This document shows, in pieces, positions 52,357 to 61,813 of a stretch of DNA of 64,000 nt. The notes below the pieces were generated by a model, which was not told the DNA's origin, made no database searches, and saw only the letters and a list, made by a program, of their open reading frames with translations. Both the position numbers and the translations under genes were made by a program. This DNA comes from Modestobacter lapidis (lineage in GTDB: Bacteria; Actinomycetota; Actinomycetes; Mycobacteriales; Geodermatophilaceae), in contig JABAKE010000004.1 of the NCBI GenBank assembly GCA_019779905.1, positions 186,001 through 250,000 on the forward strand. Direction: 5' to 3'. Each line of letters begins with the position of its first letter. Position 1 is the stretch's first letter.

Positions 52357-53412
52357 TCAGGACTCGAAAGCGCTGTCGATGTACTGGTCGACGTTCTCAG
52401 CCGTGACAACCGGGGCGTTCAGCACGATCTCCCGCGGCACCTCCTGGGAGACCAGGTCGGACATGCTCTTGCCCTGGGCGATCAGCCGGGCCAGCGCGAT
52501 CCCGTCGGCCGCCTGGGTGGAGGGGTAGATGACGGTCGCCTCGAGCACCGAGTCGCCGGACTGGATCTCCCGCATCGCGTTGGCCGAGCCGGCGCCGCCG
52601 ACCATGAAGAACTCGTCCCGGCCGGCGTTGCTGATCGCGGCCAGGACACCGACGCCCTGGTCGTCGTCGTGGTTCCAGAGGGCGTCGATCTCCGGGGCGG
52701 CCTGCAGCAGGTTCGCCGCCGCCTCCTCACCGGACTCGACGGTGAACTCCGCCGCCACCCGGTTGTCGACGTCGAGGCCGCAGTCGGCCAGCGCGTCGGC
52801 GAAGCCGCGGCTGCGGTCCTGGGTGAGCGGGAGGGAGTCGATGCCGGCGATCTCGGCGACGACGGCGTCGGGCTGGTCGCCCAGCCGCGAGCAGATGTAG
52901 GTGCCGGCCGAGACGCCCATGCCGTAGTTGTCGCCCAGGATCGTGGCGCGGGCGGCGAACGGGCTGGAGAACTCGCGGTCGACGTTGACGACCGGGATGC
53001 CGGCCTCCATGGCCTTCATCGCCACCGGGGTCAGCGCGGCACCGTCGAAGGGCAGCAGCACGATCGCGTCGACGCCCTCGTTGATGAACGTCTCGACCTG
53101 GGCGATCTGGGTGCTGACGTCGTTGGTGCCCTCGGCGACGATGAGGTCGACGTCCTCGTGGGCCTCGGCCTCGGCCTGCGCCGCGTTGCTGATGCCGGCC
53201 ATCCAGCCGTGGTCGGCGGCCGGGGCGGAGAACCCGATCCGGACGGTCTCGCCGGTCTCGTCGTTCGAGCTGGCGACGTTGGCGGCACCGTTCCCGGACC
53301 CCTCGTTCTCGGGGGTGTTGCCCGTGCACCCGGTCACCAGCACACCGGCACCCACCAGGGCGGCGGTCGTGGACATCAGACGGCGGAACGGGCGCTGCCT
53401 CGTTGCAGACAT
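52357..53412 (-). CDS. Ribose-type ABC transporter substrate-binding lipoprotein
   Basis: A 351-residue lipoprotein (lipobox LVTGC, Cys29) with a type-I periplasmic-binding fold: RIGFSAPAADHGWMAGISNA, VDAIVLLPFDG, IPVVNVDREF. This is the RbsB/cluster-B pentose-hexose-polyol group. ATG 53412 has GAGGAG upstream. The 117-bp gap before it contains a stem-loop (CCTGGC/GCCAGG, 53436-53452). It is the third gene of the ATPase-permease-binding protein set. The ligand is not predictable by eye. Confidence 0.91.
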   Translation of the reverse strand: MSATRQRPFRRLMSTTAALVGAGVLVTGCTGNTPENEGSGNGAANVASSNDETGETVRIGFSAPAADHGWMAGISNAAQAEAEAHEDVDLIVAEGTNDVSTQIAQVETFINEGVDAIVLLPFDGAALTPVAMKAMEAGIPVVNVDREFSSPFAARATILGDNYGMGVSAGTYICSRLGDQPDAVVAEIAGIDSLPLTQDRSRGFADALADCGLDVDNRVAAEFTVESGEEAAANLLQAAPEIDALWNHDDDQGVGVLAAISNAGRDEFFMVGGAGSANAMREIQSGDSVLEATVIYPSTQAADGIALARLIAQGKSMSDLVSQEVPREIVLNAPVVTAENVDQYIDSAFES

Positions 53413-53529
53413 GTTCTCTCCTCGCAGATCGCCTCCCTGGCTGTTCGCCAGGTGGTGGTGGGGCACCGACGGGCCCGGGTGGCCCGCCGGGTCGTGCTGA
53501 CCCGGGCGGCGGCGCGCGCCGCGGACGGT

Positions 53530-54696
53530 TCAGGTGGGCGGGCGACCGTCCGCGTCGCCGGGACGGTCGCCGGCCGGGCCGCCGGCGGCGGCGGACCCGC
53601 CGGACACGGCACCGGCCGGGCTGCCCGCCGCCGCGTCCCGCCCGGGCCGGCGACGACGGGCGCCGCCGCCGGCCAGCCGCTGCTGCAGCAGGACGGCGAT
53701 CACGATGATCACGCCACGGGCCACGGCCTGGGCGGAGCTGGAGAGGTTGTTCAGCGTGAAGACGTTGCCGAGCGTGGTGAAGATCAGCACGCCGAGCACG
53801 GTGCCGACGATCGTGCCCCGCCCACCGACCAGCAGCGTCCCGCCGATCACCACCGCGGCGATCGCGTCCAGCTCGTAGAGGGTGCCGTGGGTGGAGCTGC
53901 CGGTCGTCGTCCGGGCCATCAGCATCACGGCCGCGATGCCGCAGGTGACCCCGGACAGGACGTAGAGCCACACGGTGTGCCGCTGGACGCGGATGCCGGC
54001 CAGGCGGGCGGCCTCGGCGTTGCCGCCGACGGCGAAGGTCCGGCGGCCGAAGGTCGTCCGGTTGAGCAGGACCCACCCGGCGACGGCGACCAGCGCGAAG
54101 ATGATGACCAGGGTCGGCACGCCGAGGACGTCGCCGGCGAAGAAGTCGCGGAACCCCGGGTTGTCGACGATCTGGGTCCGCCGGTTGGCGATGATCTCGG
54201 CCAGGCCCCGGGCCGCGGCCAGCATCGCGAGGGTGGCGATGAACGCGACGATCTTTCCGTAGGCGATCACCACGCCGTTGACCAGCCCGGCGACCGCACC
54301 GACCAGGACGGCGGTGAACACCATGACGATCCAGTGGAAGTCACGGGCCAGCGCCTGGGTGGCCAGCGTGGTGGCCCAGACCGAGGAGAGCGCCACGAGG
54401 GCACCCACCGACAGGTCGATCCCGCCCCCGATGATCACGAACGTCATCCCGATGCTGACCACGCCGATCACGGCAGCGAGCCGCAGGATCGTCAGCACGT
54501 TGTCGATGTCGACGAAGCGTCCCGGCGCCGTGATGCTGCCGACCACGCAGAGCACGACCAGGGCGACGACCAGGCCGAGGTTGCGGCCCAGCGGGCCCGA
54601 CATCAGTCCCGGCCCCTTGCCGCCCGGCTCCTGCGGCGCGGTCGACCCGGCGGGAGGACCGCCCGCAGCCGGCGTCGCGGTGCTGCTCTCGCTCAT
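53530..54696 (-). CDS. Ribose-type ABC transporter permease
   Basis: A 388-residue RbsC-like permease with eight to ten helices (residues 38-345) and the conserved GMTFVIIGGGIDLSVGA and GNAEAARLAGI motifs. The last ~45 residues are an Ala/Gly/Arg-rich cytoplasmic tail. ATG 54696 overlaps the ATPase stop by 4 bp. Confidence 0.92.
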   Translation of the reverse strand: MSESSTATPAAGGPPAGSTAPQEPGGKGPGLMSGPLGRNLGLVVALVVLCVVGSITAPGRFVDIDNVLTILRLAAVIGVVSIGMTFVIIGGGIDLSVGALVALSSVWATTLATQALARDFHWIVMVFTAVLVGAVAGLVNGVVIAYGKIVAFIATLAMLAAARGLAEIIANRRTQIVDNPGFRDFFAGDVLGVPTLVIIFALVAVAGWVLLNRTTFGRRTFAVGGNAEAARLAGIRVQRHTVWLYVLSGVTCGIAAVMLMARTTTGSSTHGTLYELDAIAAVVIGGTLLVGGRGTIVGTVLGVLIFTTLGNVFTLNNLSSSAQAVARGVIIVIAVLLQQRLAGGGARRRRPGRDAAAGSPAGAVSGGSAAAGGPAGDRPGDADGRPPT

Positions 54697-56255
54697 GCCA
54701 CTTCCCCTTCGTGTGCGGCACCCGCGGCCGGGCCCGCGCCGTGCATGACCAGGTCCAGCACGCGGTGCTCGTCCAGCGCGTCGGCCGGCGCCTCCGCAAC
54801 CACCGCGCCATCAGCGATGACCAGCACCCGGTCGGCCAGCCCGAGCACCTCGGGTATCTCGCTGGAGACGACGACGACGGCCACCCCGCGGTCGGCCAGC
54901 CGGCGGATCAGCGCGTAGATCTCCGAGCGGGCGCCGACGTCGACCCCCCGGGTGGGCTCGTCCAGCAGCAGCACCGTGCAGTCGCGCAGCAGCCAGCGGG
55001 CCAGCACGACCTTCTGCTGGTTGCCGCCGGACAGCGTCCGGACCTCACGGGAGACGTCGACGGGCCGCAGGTCCAGCGCCTCGGCCTGCTCCCGGGCCGC
55101 CTTCTTCTGCGCCCGGCCGGAGAGGAGGCCGCCGCGGACGAACCGGGCCAGGCTGGAGAGGGTGATGTTGGCGTAGATGGGGTCGCCCATCAGCAGCGCC
55201 TGGCTCTTGCGCTCCTCCGGGGCCAGCCCGACGCCGGCGGACACCGCCGCCGCGACGTCCCCGCGGCGCAGCGCCCGGCCGGCGACCCGGACGGTGCCGG
55301 CGGTGGGCCGGCGGGCGCCGTAGAGGGTCTCGAGGATTTCCGATCGACCCGATCCGACCAGGCCGGCGAGCCCGAGCACCTCTCCGGGGCGCACGGTGAA
55401 GGAGACGTCGGAGAAGTGGCCCGCGAGGCTCAGGCCCGCGACCTCGAGCAGCGGCTCGGCGTCGGCCCGGGGCCGCTCGGCGCGGGGCGGGAAGACGTAC
55501 TCGATGGTCCGGCCGGTCATCAGCGTGATGACCTCCCCGGTGGGGGTCTCCCGGGCCGGCAGCCCGGTGGCCACGGTGCGGCCGTCCTTGAGGACGGTGA
55601 TCCGGTCCCCGATCTGCCGGATCTCCTCCAGCCGGTGGGAGATGTACACGACGGCGACCCCGTGACCGGTCAGGTCGCGGATGACGTCGAAGAGCCGCTC
55701 GACCTCCTCGTTGTCCAGCACCGCCGACGGCTCGTCCATGATGATCAGCCGGGCGTCCTGCGAGAGGGCCCGGGCGATGCTGACCATCTGCTGGGCGGCC
55801 GCCGACAGCTGGCCGACCTCGGTGGCGGGGCGGATCTCGGGATGGCCGAGGCGGGCCATCAGCGCCGCCGCCGCGCGGTTGTTCTCCGCCGGGCGGCTGA
55901 GCCCGAAGCGGGACCGCTCGCGGCCGAGGAAGACGTTGTCGGCCACCGTCAGCCCGGTGACCAGGTCGAGCTCCTGGTAGATGGTGGCGATCCCGAGCGC
56001 GATGGCGGTCTGCGGGTCGCCGAGGGAGACCTGCTCGCCGCGCCAGGTGATCCGGCCCTCGTCGGGCTGGTGGGCACCGGCCAGGACCTTGATCAGGGTG
56101 GACTTTCCGGCCCCGTTCTGGCCCAGCAGGCAGTGCACCTCACCGGCGCGCACGTCGAGGTCGACCCCGCCCAGGGCCCGGACGCCGGGGAACTGCTTGA
56201 CGATGCCGTGCATCTCCAGCAGCGGGGCCTCCGCCGGTGCGGCCGCGGCGCTCAC
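54693..56255 (-). CDS. Ribose-type ABC transporter ATPase (two ABC domains)
   Basis: A 520-residue RbsA-like protein. The first ABC domain has GQNGAGKST and IIMDEPSAVLDNEE but a degenerate signature (QLSAAAQQMV). The second domain has a degenerate Walker A (GLVGSGRSE) but a good signature (LSGGNQQK) and LLLDEPTRGVD. This asymmetric pattern is normal for the family. GTG 56255 is the first start of the operon's coding part. Confidence 0.93.
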   Translation of the reverse strand: MSAAAAPAEAPLLEMHGIVKQFPGVRALGGVDLDVRAGEVHCLLGQNGAGKSTLIKVLAGAHQPDEGRITWRGEQVSLGDPQTAIALGIATIYQELDLVTGLTVADNVFLGRERSRFGLSRPAENNRAAAALMARLGHPEIRPATEVGQLSAAAQQMVSIARALSQDARLIIMDEPSAVLDNEEVERLFDVIRDLTGHGVAVVYISHRLEEIRQIGDRITVLKDGRTVATGLPARETPTGEVITLMTGRTIEYVFPPRAERPRADAEPLLEVAGLSLAGHFSDVSFTVRPGEVLGLAGLVGSGRSEILETLYGARRPTAGTVRVAGRALRRGDVAAAVSAGVGLAPEERKSQALLMGDPIYANITLSSLARFVRGGLLSGRAQKKAAREQAEALDLRPVDVSREVRTLSGGNQQKVVLARWLLRDCTVLLLDEPTRGVDVGARSEIYALIRRLADRGVAVVVVSSEIPEVLGLADRVLVIADGAVVAEAPADALDEHRVLDLVMHGAGPAAGAAHEGEVA

Positions 56256-56526
56256 CTCGCCGTCCCGGCCCGGGTGACGGTGGTGGCGGCGCGGGCGGGC
56301 CCGGGAGCACCGGACCGGACGCCGTGGGCAGAGGACACCGCGACCACCTCCTACTTTTGCTCAACGCTGACCATTAGTCCGTGACGCGGGACACTATTGC
56401 CGCCGCTTCTCGGCGGTCAAGGGCTCCGGCGGACGTGACCGAACCGCAACCTGCGGCGCGCTGCGGGGTTCGGTGGCGGCGGCACTGCGGTGCGGAGACG
56501 CCGGGTGGCGCCAGGTGGCGCGTGGA
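56256..56526 (-). promoter_or_regulatory. Promoter region of the ribose-type ABC operon
   Basis: On the minus strand, TTGACC (56415-56420) and TAGTGT (56391-56396) are spaced by 18 bp and form a good promoter, giving a leader of about 130 nt. Just downstream, GCTCAACGCTGACC (56360-56373) is a partial inverted repeat in an AT-richer patch and a candidate operator for the ROK regulator. An AGGAGG at 56347-56352 lies about 90 bp before the GTG and is not followed by an obvious gene. Confidence 0.5.
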
Positions 56527-57699
56527 TCAGCGGGCGACGGCCTGGTGGACCGTGTCCTCGTCCAGGAAGCCCTCGATCGCCATCAGGGCGGCGCCGAGCC
56601 GGCCGGAGAGGTCGGGGGCGTCGCTCACCGTGATGTCCAGCGCCCGGGCGGCCAGGGGCATGGAGCGGCCGTAGACGGCCTCGCGGATGCCCGCGAGCAG
56701 CGGGGCCCCGGCCTGCGCGACCCCGCCGGTCATCACGATGCGGTGCGGGTTGAAGAAGTTGACCAGGCTGGCGAGCACCGTGCCGATCGTGCGGCCGGCG
56801 TTGCGGACGAGCTCGAGCGCGGGCCCGTCACCGTGCGCCGCCAGCTGGACGAGCTCCCGGGTGGAGCCGACCGGGAGGCCCGCCGCCACGGCGTCGCGGA
56901 GCAGCGCACCACCACCGGCGATGGCCTCCAGGCAGTTCTCGTTCCCGCACCGGCAGACCACGGCCCGACCGCCGGGTGCCGGGACGGAGATGTGCCCGAT
57001 GTCGCCGGCGCTGCCCTGGGCCCCGCGGTAGACCCGGCCCTCGATGATGATCCCGCAGCCGATGCCGGTGCCGACCTTCACCACCAGCACGTCCTCGACC
57101 GACCCGGCGACGCCCATCTCCCCCAGCGCCATGACGTTCACGTCGTTGTCGGCGTAGACCGGGCACTCGTAGCGGCCGAACGCGCTCGGGATCGGGTGGT
57201 CGTGCCAGCCCGGCATGATCGGCGGGTGGAACGGCCGGCCGGTGGAGAACTCCACCGGCCCGGGCACGCCGACCCCCACCGCGCACACGTCGGCGGGGGT
57301 GAGCCCCGCCTCGGCCAGCACCTTCTGGGCGAGCCGGTCGACCTCGGCCAGCACCGGGCCCGGCCCGTCGGCGATGTCGATCGGGTGCCCGACCGTGGCG
57401 AGGACCTGCGCCGAGAGGTCGGTGACGGCGACGTCGACACTGGTCACCCCGAGATCGACGGCGAGCACGCACCCGGCCCCGCTGTTGAAGCGCAGCAACG
57501 TGGGGGGCCGCCCGCCGGTGCTCCAGCCCCGGCCGCCCTCCGCCAGGAGGTTCGCCCCGATCAGCTGGTCGACCCGCGCGCTCACGGTGTTCCGTGATGC
57601 GCCGGTGAGCGCGACGAGCTCGGCCCGGCTGCGCGCGCGCCCGGTGCGCACGTGGCGCAGCAGGGCGCTGGCCGAGGCGGGGTGCGTCACGCGGGCCAT
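56527..57699 (-). CDS. ROK-family transcriptional regulator
   Basis: A 390-residue NagC/XylR-type repressor. The N-terminal winged helix is RSRAELVALTGASRNTVSARV. The sugar-kinase-like domain has VLAVDLGVTSVDVAVTD, the zinc motif CRCGNENCLE and AGDIGHISV. It lies immediately upstream of the ABC/catabolic operon on the same strand and is the likely local repressor, responding to the imported sugar or a derivative. ATG 57699. The gene could equally autoregulate. Confidence 0.9.
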   Translation of the reverse strand: MARVTHPASASALLRHVRTGRARSRAELVALTGASRNTVSARVDQLIGANLLAEGGRGWSTGGRPPTLLRFNSGAGCVLAVDLGVTSVDVAVTDLSAQVLATVGHPIDIADGPGPVLAEVDRLAQKVLAEAGLTPADVCAVGVGVPGPVEFSTGRPFHPPIMPGWHDHPIPSAFGRYECPVYADNDVNVMALGEMGVAGSVEDVLVVKVGTGIGCGIIIEGRVYRGAQGSAGDIGHISVPAPGGRAVVCRCGNENCLEAIAGGGALLRDAVAAGLPVGSTRELVQLAAHGDGPALELVRNAGRTIGTVLASLVNFFNPHRIVMTGGVAQAGAPLLAGIREAVYGRSMPLAARALDITVSDAPDLSGRLGAALMAIEGFLDEDTVHQAVAR

Positions 57700-57774
57700 A
57701 GTGGCACGCGCTCCGGCGGCCGGGGACCCGCTGCCCACCGGGGTGCGGAGGCCGCCCCGGCAGGTGCGCGGGGC

Positions 57775-58533
57775 CTAGCCCAAGACGTCCTGCATCACGG
57801 AGAACGGTGCGCCCCAGGGGTCGCGCACGACGGCGATCCGCCCGTAGGGCGTGTCCTCCGCCGCCATCAGCACCGCGCCGCCGGCGGCTTCCACCTGGCG
57901 CACCGCCTCGTCGGTCACCGCGACCGAGAAGCAGGTGGTCCACCCCGTGGGCAACGACTCCGCGGTGGCGCCGAGACCGCCGAGCGGCTGGGCGCCGGTG
58001 GAGAAGGTGCAGTAGCCGCCGGAGTCGGGCATCTCCTCCCAGCTGAAGCCGAAGACCGCGCTGTAGAACTCCCGCGCCGCCGCCGGATCGTCGACAGCGG
58101 CGTCGTTCCAGCTCAGCGCACCGGGCTCGCCGTAGACCTGCACCCCGGTGTTCTGGGCGCCCTGCCACAGGCCGAACGGATGGCCCTGGGGGTCACGGGC
58201 GATCGCCATCGTGCCCATCGGGCCGACCTCCATCGGGGGGAATACCACCGTGCCACCGGCCTCGGTAATGCGCGCGGCCGTCGCCGCGGCGTCGTCGGTG
58301 GCGAAGTACGTCGTCCAGCGGGGCGGGTCGACCGGGTCCTGGTGCGGGGCCAGGCCCGCGGCGTCGCAACCGTTGCGCTGGCAGATCAGGTACCCGCCGA
58401 ACTCCGGGTCGCCGCCGGTGTACGTCCAGCCCAGCACCTCGGCGTAGAAGGCCTTCGCCGCCTCGACGTCGGGGGCGCCGTAGTCGATCCAGCACGGGGT
58501 GCCGGAGGGCCAGACGGTGTCGCGAGTGGGCAT
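57775..58533 (-). CDS. Two-domain VOC family protein
   Basis: A 252-residue protein with two glyoxalase-like modules (about residues 10-125 and 135-250). Each has the AAKAFYAEVLGW or AAREFYSAVFGF helix and a closing DPQGHPFGLWQG or DPWGAPFSVMQD segment. It resembles the 27 kDa hydroxylase-like proteins of Streptomyces. ATG 58533 has GAGGAGGAA upstream. It is divergent from the Rieske gene. Substrate unknown. Confidence 0.88.
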   Translation of the reverse strand: MPTRDTVWPSGTPCWIDYGAPDVEAAKAFYAEVLGWTYTGGDPEFGGYLICQRNGCDAAGLAPHQDPVDPPRWTTYFATDDAAATAARITEAGGTVVFPPMEVGPMGTMAIARDPQGHPFGLWQGAQNTGVQVYGEPGALSWNDAAVDDPAAAREFYSAVFGFSWEEMPDSGGYCTFSTGAQPLGGLGATAESLPTGWTTCFSVAVTDEAVRQVEAAGGAVLMAAEDTPYGRIAVVRDPWGAPFSVMQDVLG

Positions 58534-58675
58534 GACTTCCTCCTCGGGGGTCGATCTGGGGAGGGCAACCGTCCCACCGCCCACCGACGGTTCCGGCCGT
58601 CCGCGGCGCCACGTCTGCCGGTCGCGGCGGTGGGTAAGGCTGCGGGTACCGACCGCGTTCACCAGGAGGCCCGCC

Positions 58676-59032
58676 GTGCCCGAGCCCGACCGTCTGCCCG
58701 CCGCCGACCTGCCCCCGGGCGCCGTCCGCCGGGCCAGCGACTGGGCCGTCGGCAACGACGGCGGGCGGCTGTTCGCCGTGTCCCGCCGGTGCCGGCACCA
58801 GCTCGCCGACCTGTCCGCCGGCCGCATCGACGCCGACGGCTGCCTGGTCTGCCCGTGGCACCAGAGCCGCTACGACGTCGACACGGGGGCGATGGTCGCC
58901 GGGCCCCGCGGCTTCCTCGGTTACCACGGCCCGACCCCGGGCTACTCGGGGGTGGTGCGGCTGCTCGGCGCGGTCGTGCCGCTCCGGGTGCGCCGGGCGC
59001 TGCGCCGGGGGGACGACGTCGTCGTCGAGTGA
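58676..59032 (+). CDS. Small Rieske (2Fe-2S) protein
   Basis: A 118-residue stand-alone Rieske domain with CRHQLADLSAG (Cys-X-His) and CLVCPWHQSRYD (Cys-X2-His), the full ligand set of the cluster. A basic C-terminal tail follows. Such small ferredoxins pass electrons to oxygenases or act in nitrite/NAD(P)H systems, but no oxygenase is adjacent. GTG 58676 has a perfect AGGAGG six bases upstream. Confidence 0.9.
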   Translation: MPEPDRLPAADLPPGAVRRASDWAVGNDGGRLFAVSRRCRHQLADLSAGRIDADGCLVCPWHQSRYDVDTGAMVAGPRGFLGYHGPTPGYSGVVRLLGAVVPLRVRRALRRGDDVVVE

Positions 59033-59067
59033 CCCGCGGCCCCGGTGGCAGCTGCCCGGCGCAGAGC

Positions 59068-59886
59068 TCAGAAAGCGGGGATGACGGCGCCCTCGTAGGT
59101 CTCCTCGATGAAGGTGCGCACCTCGTCGGAGTGCAGCAGTTCCTCCAGCTGCTGGATCCGCTCGTCGTCCTCGGTGCCGGTGCGCACGACCAGGAGGTTG
59201 GCGTTCGGGTTGCCCTCCGCCTCCTCCAGCGCGAGCGCGTCCTCGGCCGGGACCAGGTCGGCGTCGATCGCGTAGTTGCCGTTGATCACCGCGGCGTCGA
59301 CGTCGACCAGCGACCGGGGCAGCTGCGCCGCCTCGATCGGCTGGATCTGCAGGTTCTTCGGGTTCTCGGCGATGTCCAGCGGGGTCGGTGCGGCGTCCCC
59401 GGTGTCGGCCAGGGTGATCAGGTCGTTGGCGGCCAGCAGGTCCAGCGCCCGCGCGGCGTTGGTCGGGTCGTTGGGAATGGCCACGGTGGCGCCGTCGGGC
59501 AGCTGCGCGAGGTCGGTGAACGAGTCGGAGTAGATGCCCAGCGGCTCGATGTGCACGGGGGCCAGCGCGGTGAAGTCGTACCCGGCGTTGGCCTCCTGCT
59601 CCTCCAGGTACGGCACGGTCTGGAAGTAGTTGGCGTCGATCGAGCCGTCGTCCAGGGCGACGTTGGGCTGGACGTAGTCGGTGAACTCGACGACCTCGAG
59701 GTCCAGCCCGGTGTCGGGGGCCAGCTCCTCGTCGATGTAGCGCAGGATCTCCGCGTGCGGGAGCGGCGAGGCCCCGACCTGCAAGGGCTCGTCCTCGGCG
59801 GAGAGCTCGGCACTACCACCGCCGCAGGCGGCCAGGGCGAGAGCCGAGGCCAGGGCGGTGGCGACCAGGGTGGGCTTGGAGCGCAT
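59068..59886 (-). CDS. metQ: MetQ-type methionine-binding lipoprotein
   Basis: A 272-residue NlpA/MetQ-family lipoprotein (lipobox ALAACG, Cys21). Features are LQVGASPLPHAEILRYI, DGSIDANYFQTVPYLEEQ and VDAAVINGNYAIDADL, which line the methionine pocket in the family. ATG 59886 has GAGGA upstream. It is the last gene of the metN-metI-metQ operon, 62 bp after the permease. Confidence 0.92.
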   Translation of the reverse strand: MRSKPTLVATALASALALAACGGGSAELSAEDEPLQVGASPLPHAEILRYIDEELAPDTGLDLEVVEFTDYVQPNVALDDGSIDANYFQTVPYLEEQEANAGYDFTALAPVHIEPLGIYSDSFTDLAQLPDGATVAIPNDPTNAARALDLLAANDLITLADTGDAAPTPLDIAENPKNLQIQPIEAAQLPRSLVDVDAAVINGNYAIDADLVPAEDALALEEAEGNPNANLLVVRTGTEDDERIQQLEELLHSDEVRTFIEETYEGAVIPAF

Positions 59887-59948
59887 GGTTCGGGTTCTCC
59901 TCGGTGCGGGGGCTCCGGCCGGTCGGCCGGCGGACTGGTCGGGCCGGG

Positions 59949-60608
59949 TCAGGCGGCGGCGAGATGGCGGGCCCAGCGGTCGCCGGCCCACTGCAGGAGC
60001 TGGACGACGACCAGCAGCAGGACGACGGTCGCCAGGGTGATGTCGGTGCGGAACTGCTGGTAGCCGTAGCGGATCGCGAAGTCGCCCAGCCCGCCGCCAC
60101 CGACGGCGCCGGCCATGGCCGAGTAGCTGATCAGCGCGACGACGGTGACGGTGACGCCGGCGACCAGCGAGGGCAGCGCCTCGGGCAGCAGCACGGTGCG
60201 GACGACGTCGCGGCGGCGCGCGCCCATCGCCAGGGTCGCCTCGACCTTGCCGTGCGCGACCTCGCGCAGGCTGGTCTCGACCAGCCGGGCCAGGAACGGG
60301 ACCGCGCCGATGGTCAGCGGCACGATCGTCGCGGTGGAGCCGATGGTGGTCCCGACGATGCCGCGGGTGACCGGCGCGACCAGGACCAGCAGGATGATGA
60401 ACGGCAGCGAGCGGCCGAGGTTGACCACCAGGCCCAGCAGCCGGTTGACCATCGGGTGCGGCGCGAGCGCGCCGGGTGCCGTCACGGTGAGCAGCACGCC
60501 GAGCGGAACGCCGAGCAGCACGGTGAGACCGGTGGCGACCCCCACCATGTAGAGCGTCTCCCAGGTGGCGTCCACCAGTTGCGGGACGAGCCGGGACCAG
60601 TCGTTCAC
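59949..60608 (-). CDS. metI: MetI-type methionine ABC permease
   Basis: A 219-residue permease with five helices: TWETLYMVGVATGLTVLLG near the start, LGRSLPFIILLVLVAPVTR, and the ATPase-contact loop VEATLAMGARRRDVVRTVLL. GTG 60608 overlaps the metN stop by 4 bp. Confidence 0.92.
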   Translation of the reverse strand: MNDWSRLVPQLVDATWETLYMVGVATGLTVLLGVPLGVLLTVTAPGALAPHPMVNRLLGLVVNLGRSLPFIILLVLVAPVTRGIVGTTIGSTATIVPLTIGAVPFLARLVETSLREVAHGKVEATLAMGARRRDVVRTVLLPEALPSLVAGVTVTVVALISYSAMAGAVGGGGLGDFAIRYGYQQFRTDITLATVVLLLVVVQLLQWAGDRWARHLAAA

Positions 60609-61696
60609 CGCTGCACGTCCGGGGCGTCGGCGAGGCGCTGGACGTCCGGTTCCGGCTCGGGTCGGGGCTCGTCGTCCGCGTCGGGGAACGGGCGCGGATC
60701 GCCGGCCGCCGTGCGCCCGACCAGTGCCCCGGCCGCGCGCAGCCGGGCCAGCGCCGGGTCGAGCCGGCCGTCGTCGCCCCGGACCCGGAGCAGCAGCCGG
60801 CCGAACCGCCGGCCGGCGACGGTCTCCACCGATCCGCCGATGACCTCGACGGACAGGCCGAGCTCGGCGGCGAGGGTGTGCAGCACCAGCCCCTCGGGCG
60901 CCGCGTCGGTGACGGTGACCTCCACCAGCTCGCCACCGGCGGCATCGGTTCCCGCCGCCGGCGCCGGGACGAGCTGGGCGGCCAGCGCGGAACCCGGCCG
61001 GGTCAGCACCTCGCTCAGCGGGCCACCGTCGACCACCCGGCCGGCGCTCATCAGGACCGCGCTGTCGCAGACCGCGCGCACCACGGACATCTCGTGGGTG
61101 ATCAGCAGCACCGTGAGCCCGAGCTCGGCGCGCACCTGGCGCAGCAGGTCCAGGACGCCGCTGGTGCTGCCCGGGTCGAGGGCGGAGGTCGCCTCGTCGC
61201 AGAGCAGCACGGTGGGCCGGGCGGCCAGCGCCCGGGCGATCGCGACGCGCTGCTTCTGCCCGCCGGACAGCTGGGCGGGGCGGGACCCGTGCCGGTCGGC
61301 CAGGCCCACCAGGTCCAGCAGCTCGGCGACCCGGCGGCGGCGCTCGGCGCGGCCCACGCCGGCCAGTTCCAGCGGATGCTCGACGTTGCCGGCCGCGGTG
61401 CGCGAGTCGAGCAGGTTGAAGTGCTGGAAGATCATGCCGACCGACCGCCGGGCCCGCCGGATCCCGCCGGCGTCGAGGTCGGTGAGCACCTGACCGTCGA
61501 CGGTCACCGTGCCCGACGTGGGCCGCTCGAGCAGGTTGACCAGCCGGGCGAGGGTGCTCTTGCCCGAGCCGCTGGGGCCCACCACTCCGGCGAACTCGCC
61601 GCGGGCGACCGACAGGCTCACCCCGTCGACGGCGACGACCTCCCCCGCACCACGGCGGGCGGGGAAGACCTTGCGGACGTCGGACAGCTCGATCAC
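60605..61696 (-). CDS. metN: MetN-type methionine ABC ATPase
   Basis: A 363-residue ATPase with Walker A GPSGSGKST, signature LSGGQKQR and Walker B VLLCDEATSALD. The C-terminal NIL/ACT-like domain (about residues 255-325) binds methionine in the family and causes trans-inhibition. The last ~30 residues are a Pro/Asp/Arg-rich tail. GTG 61696; a 117-nt leader separates it from the leader-peptide stop. Imports D/L-methionine or analogues. Confidence 0.93.
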   Translation of the reverse strand: MIELSDVRKVFPARRGAGEVVAVDGVSLSVARGEFAGVVGPSGSGKSTLARLVNLLERPTSGTVTVDGQVLTDLDAGGIRRARRSVGMIFQHFNLLDSRTAAGNVEHPLELAGVGRAERRRRVAELLDLVGLADRHGSRPAQLSGGQKQRVAIARALAARPTVLLCDEATSALDPGSTSGVLDLLRQVRAELGLTVLLITHEMSVVRAVCDSAVLMSAGRVVDGGPLSEVLTRPGSALAAQLVPAPAAGTDAAGGELVEVTVTDAAPEGLVLHTLAAELGLSVEVIGGSVETVAGRRFGRLLLRVRGDDGRLDPALARLRAAGALVGRTAAGDPRPFPDADDEPRPEPEPDVQRLADAPDVQR

Positions 61697-61813
61697 GGGA
61701 TCCTCTGCGGTGGTGCGGACACGGGCGGCGGCTGTCCCGTACCCACCGGCGGCGCGGTTGCACGGGAGGCGCTGCGCGATCTGGCCGGGGTTGCGGGAGG
61801 CGATCGCCCGACG

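Noticed and set aside
61697-61813. SAM-type riboswitch in the metN leader
   Set aside because: There are GCAACC and GGTGGG fragments, but I cannot build the pseudoknot or conserved core of a known SAM aptamer.
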